Assembly: GCA_928212115.1 (NCBI GenBank)
Contig: CAKMRJ010005745.1
Span: 220,948,745 to 221,012,744 of the forward strand
DNA from: Lactuca virosa
Taxonomy: Eukaryota; Streptophyta; Magnoliopsida; Asterales; Asteraceae
Reading direction: 5' to 3'
DNA: 64,000 nt
Position numbers and translations under genes: made by a program. Shown here piece after piece: positions 31,674-41,271 of this stretch (the stretch's first letter is position 1; each line of letters opens with the position of its first letter). Below the pieces are notes generated by a model. It had not been told where the DNA came from. It did no database searches and was given only the letters and a program-made list of their open reading frames with translations.

Positions 31674-34610
31674 TGTAACATCCTAAAATTTAAGATAAAT
31701 TTCTTAAATTAATTAAGTAATTAAATAAAGCATGATTTACGTAATTAAGTCATTTAAATGATAATTATATCATTAATTGATATAAAGATTAGAAAGTTAA
31801 AGGTTGAAATGTTAACATTTCAGACTCAAGGGAAAAAAAGTGCCAATTTGGCAAAATATGTTTGACCAAGGGTTGACTCAACTAATGGAAGTGATTACAA
31901 AAGTTATGTAATGGATGGAGAGGGACTTAGGATGTCTATTCTCAAAGAAAAGTCACTTATATTGGAAGAATGGGCCATATTTGACATAAACGAGAAATTA
32001 GAGGGACTAAATGTGAACAAGTGGGAAATAAGATGAACACTCCCTTCTTTCTCTTCCAGTTACGTATTGAGCATGCTAGAGAGCTTCAAATGGCGATTTT
32101 CTTCTCCTTTCAATCTAGGGTTCGATCCAAGTGTAGAATGAAACAATCAAACAAAGGAGAGACGGAATCAAGGCTTGAAAGGTAAAAATCTTCTCATCCT
32201 TTAGCTTAGAATTCGAATTTGTGAAGTGGGTATAATCCCCAATGTCGAATTTGATTGGGTTTAATGATTAGGGTTTTGGTTTCTAGCCTCTCTTGATTTG
32301 TTTTGATGATCATAATCTCAATCCAAGCATCCCATTGATGGATTTGAGGATTTAGGTAAAAAGCTTCATGAACCCTAGAAAACCCAAATTGGGGATATTG
32401 CAATTGATGATGAAATGATATTGGATTCTATGACCTAGATGATATTTGATAGCAATAAAACCAATTGTAATGCTCAAATTCATCCATGATGGTAGAATCA
32501 AGCATAAAGATGGGTTTTAGATGGTTATGTGAGAAATTGTGATGAATACAATGAAATTGTTGGAATGTAAGCATTTGATGAGTATATGATAATCATAATC
32601 ATGAGTTGATACTAACAATATGATTTGAATGCAATAACATGAAGGATTGAGTGGTCTATAGTTGAATTTATGGAATAATTGATCATAAGGGTACTTTGGG
32701 AAATATATGGATTATTACATAGATTTTGACATATTAGAAGTGAATGGCATTCATGAACATGAATTAACATTTTAGATATATTATTGGAGCATTAACATGA
32801 AGGATTGCTAGTGAAGTTCTAGCTCTAATGATTGTTTTGACCCAAGGGTAATTTGGGAACATGGAATGGAATTGAGGATTCCATAGTTGGATGAAGTACT
32901 TGCAATAAGATAAATTGTGGTTCTATGTACTTAACAACACCCAATGATGTATTAAATGATTTGGGAATAAGTCATATTGGTTCAAGAGTGTTCTTTTAAG
33001 CAACTTGATCTCTTGACTCTTTCATTTGAGTGATTGTAAGCATTAAGGTCTTAATGATTAAGTCATCATGTGGGTAAGGGTTAATTGAGTATTTGAGAAT
33101 TTTATAACCTTTATTTAGTCCTTAATAACCGTTCGGTAAAGTTTGGTAGCCATTGGAGGTATAGGGAACAAGTTACAAAGTTTTTAGCAAAATTCTGCAC
33201 AAAATGGTGACCTGCAGTTATGACACGGGGGCGTGTCAAAATGACACAGGCCGTGTCAAAGGTTCTGTGAAATGTATGTTTTTCATGGAAAACCTAGTAA
33301 ATGACCACCGATTTCCCTCAAACTTTATATATAAGCTAATAGGAAGTAAATAAGCTTATGGGGAATATCTAAATGTTAAAAATCTTATAAGGGTATTTTG
33401 GTCATTTTGTTGACCTTCACATTTATGTTATATAGGTGGTGTTTGAGAAGTGTTGATCTAAGCAAAGGAACTAGAAGATGACTAGTTAATCTACATTGGA
33501 GAACTAGGTGAGTACGTGTTGGCATTTTTCCCACTTTCGGGTACATGGCAAAATGATTTTATGATATTGAAATACAATGCTTTGATATATGAAATGTTTT
33601 GAAACGAAAGTGTCAAATGTTTTTAGAAAGGGTATTTTGAAAGAGTGCCTTAAAGGCAAGAATGTTTTTGAAAGAAAAGAACGTTTTGGAAGATCAAATG
33701 TTTTGAAAATATGATTGAAATGTTTTGAAATATAGATGCTTTACTTTTGAAATGATTTTATGATACTAATGTATGAAATGTGTAAAGCATGGAAAGTAAT
33801 GAAAAAAAATGTAAAGTAATGAAAAGGAATGGAAAGTAATGAAAGGAATTTGAAAGTAATGAAATGAAAATTGCCCGGGCCATGATACCTCGTAAGAGGC
33901 ACTAGAGGAATCTATCGGGGTGGCGCCTCCCCTTCGCGAGATAGATGTCCTAATGGAAATGATGCCTTGGTGAATTGATTTGTTCTTTCCACCTTGGTCT
34001 AGACTTGGGAGTGGTTCCTTTATTGGACGTAGACCCTAAGTATAAAAATGGCAACGGTTTCATACCGGAATTAGTCCTTAATTATAAAAGAAAATGGAAT
34101 ATGGAAATATGTCTTTTGAAATGAAATGATAAGATATGAAATGAAATGATAAGATATGAAATGAAATGAAATGATATTTATGATGCGTACTAAATGAGTT
34201 TTCCTTGAAAATGCTTGAAACTGATTTATGGTCTAAAACTATGTTTTGTAAAGATTAAACGTTTTGATGATGTTTTGGGTCACAAACCCACGTAACTCAC
34301 GAGACATTATTGTCTTACGTATCTCTTTTTAATGCCATGTATCTCAGGTTACCTTTAAGGAGAGAGGATGATAGATGGAAGTTAGAAGTCAAGTTATAGA
34401 GAATGGAGGGAAACTTGATAAGTTCCTTATTATTTTGTATTGATGTAATTCTTATTTGCTTGCTATGGATTTATTGATGCATAATGGTAACACCTAATGT
34501 TTTAATTTTTAAAAGTTTTTGTGGGACCGGTTTTTGTTAAATGTGGGTTAATACCCGAATGTTTTTAAAACCATAGCATGAAAAAGTTTTGAAAATTTTG
34601 GGGTGTTACA
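31674..34610 (+). mobile_element. Element C: solo LTR of a gypsy-type element, 2.9 kb
   Basis: It starts TGTAACATCC, ends GGGGTGTTACA and is flanked by the exact 5-bp duplication ATCGT (31669-31673 and 34611-34615). No gag, pol, primer site or second LTR copy is present, so a solo LTR is the best reading. A TATA box (TATATATAAG) is near 33326, one palindrome pair lies upstream of it, and repeated GAAATG words fill 33550-33850 and 34080-34170. A larger hairpin (arms ATCTATC at 33910 and GATAGAT at 33940, with GGGG/CCCC inside) lies downstream of the promoter. Confidence 0.8.
33221..33258 (+). repeat. Paired GACACG palindromes in element C
   Basis: TGACACGGGGGCGTGTCA (33221-33238) and TGACACAGGCCGTGTCA (33242-33258) start 21 bp apart, about 67 bp before the TATA box. 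Same arrangement as in A, B and D but an unrelated sequence. Confidence 0.85.
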
Positions 34611-34760
34611 ATCGTGTCGTGTCGTGTTCGTGTTATATAAAAACTTATTGTGTCGTGTCAGACAAAAATTGTAACATCCCGAAATTCAGGTACAACTATT
34701 TAGCCCTTCTTTTATTCAAGGTGTCAAGTTAAGCCCTTAAGAGGAATTGGTAGCAAATGA

Positions 34761-35597
34761 GTACGCTGGGCGTACTCAAGAGTACGCTGCGCGTACTCAT
34801 GCGATTATTTTGGACGCGGACTCGTCTGAGTACGCTGGGCGTACTCAGGGTTACGCTGGGCGTAATGTGTCCAGGTGCAAACCCTAATTTCTGACTTGTG
34901 CCCTATATATTGGATGCTAAGGCTTATTTCTCAGCCTCCCTAGCAGTGAGTAAAACCCTAAGAGAGAACTTCCCATCGTCCTTAGTGAGTATGTGTGATT
35001 TTGGAGCTAAAAGTGCCTTGGGGTGTTAGTGAAGAAGAAGGAGAGGAGCTTGTGGAGGCTAGAGCTTGAAGTGCAAGTTTGGATCTGAGATCTACAGAGG
35101 AAGGAGCTGCTTTTAGAGGTATAAAGTTCAAAGCTTTCCTCTTCTTTTGGTTTGTTGTTGCATGGGCCATTTCTAGGGTTAAAAGTCTCAAAGGTGGAGA
35201 CTTTATGAGTGTAAGGTGCTCCATGGTCCAAGATCTGTCCCCTTTCAGTGATATTTATGTTTTAGATCCATAAAGTTTCTATCTTGGCCGTTGATATGAG
35301 GACATGCTAGAGTTTTGAGCTTTCTAGGGCTAGAATTGGTATATTTTGGGTGTTAGTGACTTGTTCAGCCATGCAAAGGCTTAAAGTTATCGACTTTATG
35401 GATTAAGAGGCTTAGAAACGGTCAGATCTAAAAGTTGGACGAGAGTCTTAACTGATTAAGACCTCAAGAGCTAAGGGACTGAAACTGAGAGTTACGCGGG
35501 GCGTAATCTCAGTACGCGCAACGTAAGGGGTCGCGCACCCCGTTTCTGTGAGGACGCCGGGTACGCCCATCGTACGTGTTTGGTACGCGCAGCGTAA
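34761..35597 (+). repeat. Four pairs of GTACGC palindromes in the element D 5' LTR
   Basis: Fifteen-bp palindromes such as GTACGC-TGG-GCGTAC start at 34761/34782, 34830/34851, 35492/35512 and 35561/35583, with spacings of 21, 21, 20 and 22 bp. The second pair ends 38 bp before the TATA box; the third lies about 590 bp after it. Partners often differ but keep complementary arms (GTACGC/GCGTAC beside TTACGC/GCGTAA). All are repeated in the 3' LTR, where one copy (41363) has an arm mutation. Confidence 0.9.
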
Positions 35598-35944
35598 CCC
35601 GGAGGGTTGACTTTTGTTGACTTTTAGGGTTTGGTCAACTTTAGGGCCTTTGAGCCATGGGAGGGGTAAAATGGTCTTTTACCCTTCTGAGAGTACTAAG
35701 AGGAGGAATAGTCTAGCCTTGAGAGATGTATTGATTTAGAGTGTATATTTCATATGATTAGGCGGGGGCTAGACCAGATTTTACAGAGTTCGAGCTTTAC
35801 CGAGTTACCCAAGGTGAGTCTTCTCACTATACTTTACCTTGAGTAGGTAACCAGAGTTATGTGATAGAGTATCTTGTATGTTATGTATGTTATATGTTGC
35901 ACTGCTATATTTCTATGTGATTTATGTTGTGCATGTTCTGAGTT

Positions 35945-36040
35945 CACAGAGTTAGGACCGGAAGGTCTACAGAGTTAGGACCAGAGGGTCCACAGAGTTA
36001 GGGCAAGAGGGCCCACAGAGTTATAGCCTCGAGTGGCTAA
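35945..36040 (+). repeat. Tandem 23-bp hairpin repeats in the element D LTR
   Basis: Units share the spacer ACAGAGTTA but differ in a short inverted repeat: GACC-GGAA-GGTC, GGACC-AGAG-GGTCC, GGGC-AAGAG-GCCC and TAGCC-TCGAGT-GGCTA. The arms change together, so the potential to pair is kept. The 3' LTR (about 42545-42660) has one extra GGACC unit. Confidence 0.8.
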
Positions 36041-36319
36041 TATATGTTAGAGTGGTATTTTGGGGAACTCACTAAGCTTCGTGCTTACAGTGTTATGTGA
36101 TATGTGTTGCAGGTTTTTCTCAGGATCACAGGACGGCACCGGCTCGATTGTACACACCAGAGAAAGAGTTATGTTTTGAGGATCCTGGAGTATTATTTAA
36201 TTGAATATGGAGTTATGTTTGTAACTTAAAGAGCAAATGAGATTTTAATAGAAGGTGACATGAGAATTTATATGAGTTTAAATGAAAATTTTAGTTTGAA
36301 AAATCACGGTGTTACAAGT

Positions 36320-36332
36320 TGGTATCAGAGCC
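36320..36332 (+). other. Element D primer binding site (initiator tRNA-Met)
   Basis: TGGTATCAGAGCC begins 4 bp after the 5' LTR, complementary to the 3' end of initiator tRNA-Met. Confidence 0.9.
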
Positions 36333-37240
36333 TTGGTTTGAGGGATTCGGATGCGCCTTCGGGTAAATCTGGACTCAAACTGAGGATTTGAGAAAAAATT
36401 TCGAAGAAATGATTTTTCTAAAGTGAATAAGAGTTTCAAAGAGAAAACGAGAAAGATCAGTGTGTACAATCAGCCAGAGCCCGAACGGTGATTTCCCAAA
36501 ATACCCTTACTTTGTGTTATGAAATGTTTATGAGATATTATGTATGATAGAGATAGGCTAGGTATTTCATATTTTAGGACTAGAGTGGCCTGATTTGTGA
36601 TGCCTTAGCCTAGGATTGTGGTTATCCGAGTTGTGCTTTCGAGTATATGTTGAGTAAGAGTATCCAGCAGGAATCCCAAGTAGAGAGGGATTCGAGTAGA
36701 GGAGTAATCTAGGAGAGATGCCTAGATGATTATTGTGGAGCTTATCGAGAGAATAGTTAGAACCCGTGAGGGGTAGAGTTGCAGAGTTCGGTGATATCTA
36801 TGAGAATGAGCAGATCAAGTGGAGTTATCACCTAGAGTGAGTTCTATGTATTAGTCGATGCCCGAATGTTGCTTGCTTTGTGCTTTGTGGGACCCTCGAT
36901 GATGGGAGCCAGCTACTGAGTGAATATGACGATATTCAGGAGGTAGATGGCTGGCCTCATTAGGAGTTCTTCAGCAGCTGATGGCGGAGAAGAGTGGGAA
37001 TCTAGGAAGAGCCTAGGGAGAAACCTTAGTCAGATGAGTGCGCTGGCAGGGTAGAGTATTTCGCTGAGGAGCGAGCACGTGCGACGGAATTGGTGAATGA
37101 TAAGGTTGAGTAGCTACTTAGGAACTCTAGGATGGTCCGTATGGAAAGTATGGGTAGATGTGGCAGGTAGTATGGGCCCGTACTACCGAAATCAGAGGAC
37201 CCATACCCGATACAGGGAGTATTCTGAAGGTTCTAAGTAG
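36333..37240 (+). other. Element D former gag region, unrecognisable
   Basis: No open gag domain remains. Two perfect hairpins stand out: TGAATAT-GACG-ATATTCA (36921-36938) and GGTAGTA with TACTACC around an 8-base loop (37166-37187). Confidence 0.5.
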
Positions 37241-37940
37241 CAGATTGAGGAGTGATGTTATGGTTCGAGTACCATACATCGGAGCAGGTTGAGGAGTGAT
37301 GTTATGGTTCGATTACCATACATCGGAGCAGATTGAGGAGTGATGTTATGGTTCGAGTACCATACATCGGAGCAGATTGAGGAGTGATGTTATGGTTCGA
37401 TTACCATACATCGGAGCAGATTGAGGAGTGATGTTATGGTTCGAGTACCATACATCGGAGCAGATTGAGGAGTGATGTTATGGTTCGAGTACCATACATC
37501 GGAGCAGATTGAGGAGTGATGTTATGGTTCGAGTACCATACATCGGAGCAGATTGAGGAGTGATGTTATGGTTCGAGTACCATACATCGGAGCAGATTGA
37601 GGAGTGATGTTATGGTTCGATTACCATACATCGGAGCAGATTGAGGAGTAATGTTATGGTTCGAGTACCATACATCAGAGCAGATTGAGGAGTGATGTTA
37701 TGGTTTGACTACCATACATCAGAGCAGATTGAGGAGTGATGTCATGGTTCGAGTACCATGATTGATGGCAGATTGAGAGATGATGTCATGGTTCGAGTAC
37801 CATGATTGGCGACAGATCGAGAGGTGATGTCATGGATCGAGTACCATGATTGGTGGCAGATCGAGAGGTGATTTCGTGGTTCGAGTACCATGATTTGAGG
37901 CGGGTTGAGCAGAGAGGACATGGTTCGAGTACCATGAAAT
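37241..37940 (+). repeat. 44-bp minisatellite with hairpin core in element D
   Basis: About 12 near-identical 44-bp units followed by 4 diverged ones. Each contains a hairpin: TATGGT-TCGAGT-ACCATA in the early units and CATGGT-TCGAGT-ACCATG in the later ones, so the outermost pair changes from T:A to C:G. Some units have TCGATT as loop. It occupies the position where gag should be. Confidence 0.9.
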
Positions 37941-38899
37941 GTGGCGGTCAGTGCTTCTGGCCTTGCCGGTTATTCCGCAGCAATTATCTAGACCAAGGTC
38001 GGATGTGAATGAGTATGGGCCCAGAAGGCCAGGGAGAACAAGTTTTAGTGGAGCATCCCTTGATAAGGAAAACGAGTTAGCTCTAAGGGATTTGTTGGTG
38101 ATATGCCAGTGGAGTCACAAGACTAAGAGATGAGTAGGGACGGTGCATTATGGAGGGGTATGGTCTGAGCTGGAGAGCCGGCCGATAGTAGATATGTCAC
38201 TTTCCGTGACCCGAGTGGTGCTATTTCCGTTTCTTATGGGAGGCGTAAGGGGTGTTGAGATTTCGGTTTCTGAGTTGGGGTGAGCCCTGTGGAATCACAC
38301 TAATGGTGACTTTTCAATCAGAGTATCCGGCAGCGGGTCTGTCGCAATGGAATGGTATAGCTTGAGCAGGCTGACAGTCGAGACTGAAACGGTCAAGGAT
38401 CAGGATACACCCTATTTGAGTATAATAGGGCAGGTGTTAGCTGCAGTGGTGGGTGATCAAGAGGGGTATATCAGGGCAGTGACTCCTATTGTTCTTGAGA
38501 GGTATAAGGAGTGGAAATGTGGTTTCTGCTCTTATGATAAGGGGCATGTTGGAACGTTGGGCAAGGAGTCAAGGATGAGGAGTATGATGGTTCATTAATT
38601 CCAGATCCAGGGTTAGTGATAGCACTGGACAGTTGGGAGGTCCGGTGAGAGTATAGTGTGAGGTCCTGAATGACTAGAGGTAGTCACGATGGTAAGTTCT
38701 GAAGGTTGCATACGAGACCTTGGTATCTGGAGTTGTTTGATCCTTGTCAGAGAAATCATCAAGCGTTGCATAGCACCTTGCGGAATTAGGTGCGATGTTA
38801 CTGGTGGAGACAGCATGAGGGATAGAGTGTTGGTGCACCAATTGGTGGTGGTTCGAACCCTAAGCGGGGAAGAACCGAGTATTTGAATTGAGGAATCCG
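37941..38899 (+). other. Element D degraded gag/linker region
   Basis: Only short open stretches. One at 38347-38598 contains KCGFCSYDKGH, which could be a ruined zinc knuckle (CX2CX5H), but this is weak. Confidence 0.35.
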
Positions 38900-39700
38900 C
38901 ACCTGCTGCTAGAGTTACCGAGGTTCGGCCAGCGAAGGTCGAGGCACCGAAGGCTCGCGGGAGAGCTTTACAGTTGACAACGAAGGAGTTCCGCGCATCG
39001 CTCGATGTTGTGGCTGGTACTTTTTGTGGGTTTCGTACCTGTTTTGGTGATAATTGACTCGGGAGCGAGTCGATCATTTATGTCAATAACGTTTGGTCGG
39101 CACATCAGTAGCCGACGAGAGGCGTTGAGTCGACCTCTACGAGTTTCCATAGCGGACGAGCGAGCGGAGTATGTTATGAATGTGAGTCGAGGATGTGTAC
39201 TCGAGATCTTCGGTGTTGAGTCCCCGATAGATCTGGTCCCGATATCGATGGGGGACGTGTGTGTCATAGTGGGCATGGTTGGGTTAAGCCGATTTGGGGC
39301 TGTCATAGACTGCGAGGAACAGTTGGTGACGATACGAGACCCCAGTGGGGGAGTACTTACGGTGTACAACGAGGGTAACCGATGTGGGTCGGTGTTTTGT
39401 TCAACCGCCAGAGCGAGACAGAGTTTTCAGCAAGGCTGCAGCGGGTATGTGTTCTATGTGATGGACACACGAGAGGCCGCTGGGAGGCCAAGTTCGATGG
39501 ATGACGTTCCGATAGTGCGAGAGTCCCCGGATGTTTTTCCCGAGGAGTTGTCGGGTGTGCCTCCCGAGAGGCAAGTAGAGTTTCGCATCGAGTTGGTTCC
39601 GGGGGCAGCGCCTATCGCCAAGGCGCCTTATCGCCTTGCGCCGCCAGAGACGCAGTAGTTATCCTCGCAGCTTCAGGAGCTACTAGGGAAGGGTGTTGTG
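38900..39700 (+). pseudogene. Element D protease and start of reverse transcriptase
   Basis: The frame ALQLTTKEFRASLDVVAGTF leads into the retropepsin motif IIDSGASRSFMS (Asp codon 39056-39058) after a frameshift near 39040. The protease region continues through PIDLVPISMGDVCVIVGM and DCEEQLVTI. The reverse transcriptase start follows: FPEELSGVPPERQVEFRIEL, then PYRLAPPETQ and a stop at 39656-39658. Remnants read LSSQLQELLGKGV before the sequence turns into a 48-bp tandem repeat. The catalytic YxDD part is absent. Confidence 0.85.
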
Positions 39701-40035
39701 ATGTTACGGGAAGCCGTAGTACTCACTAGTCAGAGAGAGGTTGTTGTGCTACTATGGGGAGCCGTAGTACTCACTAGTCAGAGAGAGGTTGTTGTGATAC
39801 TATAGGGAGCCGTAGTACTCACTAGTCAGAGAGAGGTTGTTGTGATACTATGGGGAGCCGTAGTACTCACTAGTCAGAGAGAGGTTGTTGTGATACTATG
39901 GGGAGCCGTAGTACTCACTAGTCAGAGAGAGGTTGTTGTGATACTATGGGGAGCCGTAGTACTCACTAGTCAGTAGGAGGTTGTGGTGATGTTATGGGGA
40001 GCCGTAATACGCACTAATTAGCGAGAGGTTGTTAT
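39690..40035 (+). repeat. 48-bp minisatellite replacing reverse transcriptase in element D
   Basis: About seven units with period 48 bp (AGTACTCACTAGTCAGAGAG marks each). The first contains TACGG-GAAG-CCGTA (39705-39718); later ones contain TACTA and TAGTA around a 10-base loop. The array begins where the polymerase domain should continue. Confidence 0.9.
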
Positions 40036-40077
40036 GAGGAAGCCTTCTTGATCTGAGCATGACACAGGAGGGTTTTA

Positions 40078-40378
40078 GGCTTGAAAAGCCCTACGCATGA
40101 GTTTTGGGAGCCTGGTGGTCGGACCAGGGGTGAGACCGGGGTCTCCTCAATGATTGGGAATCATTACATTCTGAGTCAGTGTGGACATCCAATCCGAAGG
40201 GATTGGATAAGTAAAGTACGCATGGGTTGCGGGTCCCCAAGCTATGAGTTGAATGAGTCATTGGAACGAGCGATTCCAACTACGGGTGGACCAAACTCTT
40301 GAGTTGAGTTGAGTCCTGGTGATGTGTTGTACAGACCGGACCGAAGGGTCCAACGATATAGACCGGACCGAAGGGTCC
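40078..40378 (+). repeat. Series of perfect short hairpins in element D
   Basis: Non-overlapping inverted repeats in 300 bp: GGCTT-GAA-AAGCC (40078), CCTGGT-GGTCGG-ACCAGG (40111), GAGAC-CGGG-GTCTC (40132), AATGATT-GGG-AATCATT (40149), ATCCAATCC with GGATTGGAT around GAAG (40187-40208), TTGGAA-CGAGCGA-TTCCAA (40261), and GGACC-GAAG-GGTCC twice (40338 and 40365). Arm sequences are unrelated; loops are short and purine-rich. Confidence 0.8.
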
Positions 40379-40425
40379 AACGATGAGTATCAGATGATAG
40401 AGGTCGGGGTTGAGTCGATCTCCAG

Positions 40426-41233
40426 TTGGGTACGAAGTTACATTTTAGTACCGCATACCACCCCCAGACAGATGGGCAGAGTGAGCGGACGATTCGGACG
40501 CTCGAGGACATGCTTCGGGCATGTGTATTGGACTTCGGAGGAAGTTGGGGCACGTATTTACCCTTGGTTGAGTTTTCCTATAACAACAGCCATCATTTGA
40601 GCATCAGTATGCCACCCTTTGAGCTGTTGTATGGGAGGAGGTGTCGGACTCCCATTTGTCGGGGTGAGGTCGGGCAGCATGTGATGGGTAGTACAGAGAT
40701 AGTACTTCAGACGACTGAGCAGATTCAGCGGGTCAGACAGAGGTTGTTGAACCACTCAGAGTCGCCAGAAGAGTTATGCGGATAGGCGACGATCCGAGCT
40801 TGAGTTCCAGGTTGGTGATTTAGTACTCCTGAAGGTATCTCCTTGGAAGGGGGTGATCCGATTCAGGAAGAGGGGTAAGTTGGGACCTCGGTATATTGGT
40901 CCTTTCAGGGTGACTGCTAGGGTGGGCAGGGTAGCGTATCGTTTGGAGCTACCTACGGAGTTCAGCCAGATTCACGATACCTTCCACGTGTCTCAGTTGA
41001 GGAAGTGTATCGCTGATGAGTCGGCAGTGGTTCCGTTAGAGGACATTCAGGTGGATGCGAGCCTGAATTATGTTAAGAGACCGGTTGCGATTGTGGATCG
41101 AAGGATCAAGACTTTGAGAAACAAGGAGGTGTCATTGGTTCAAGTCCAGTGGCAACATCGGAAGGGTTCTGAAATGACCTGGGAGCCGGAGTTAGAGATG
41201 CGCGAGCAGTATCCAGAGTTATTTGTTGAGTGA
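40426..41233 (+). pseudogene. Element D integrase C-terminal half with chromodomain-like tail
   Basis: It begins STAYHPQTDGQSERTIRTL, which holds the catalytic Glu of the DDE integrase, and continues EFSYNNSHHLSISMPPFELL. Near 40750 the frame changes; the next frame carries YADRRRSELEFQVGDLVLL, then RYIGPFRVTARVG and FHVSQLRKC. The end, VQWQHRKGSEMTWEPE, is the aromatic core of the chromodomain typical of Tekay/Del chromoviruses, which targets integration to marked chromatin. The two N-terminal catalytic Asp residues are missing. The stop at 41231-41233 is 38 bp before the 3' LTR. Confidence 0.9.
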
Positions 41234-41271
41234 GACTTCGAGGGCGAAGTCTAGTTCTAGTGGGGGAGAAT

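Larger units (their letters stand above)
34670..36316 (+). repeat. Element D 5' LTR
   Basis: 1647 bp. A TATA box is at about 34903-34909. Open frames inside the LTR (for example 35079-35273 and their minus-strand partners) recur in the 3' LTR and carry no known domain. Confidence 0.9.

Noticed and set aside
35079..35273. Open frame MDLRSTEEGAAFRGIKFKAF as a gene
   Set aside because: It lies inside the element D LTR, recurs in the other LTR at 41681-41875 and has no domain.
37241..37940. Regular 44-bp repeats could suggest a CRISPR array
   Set aside because: Units are contiguous without unique spacers, inside a plant retrotransposon; it is a minisatellite.
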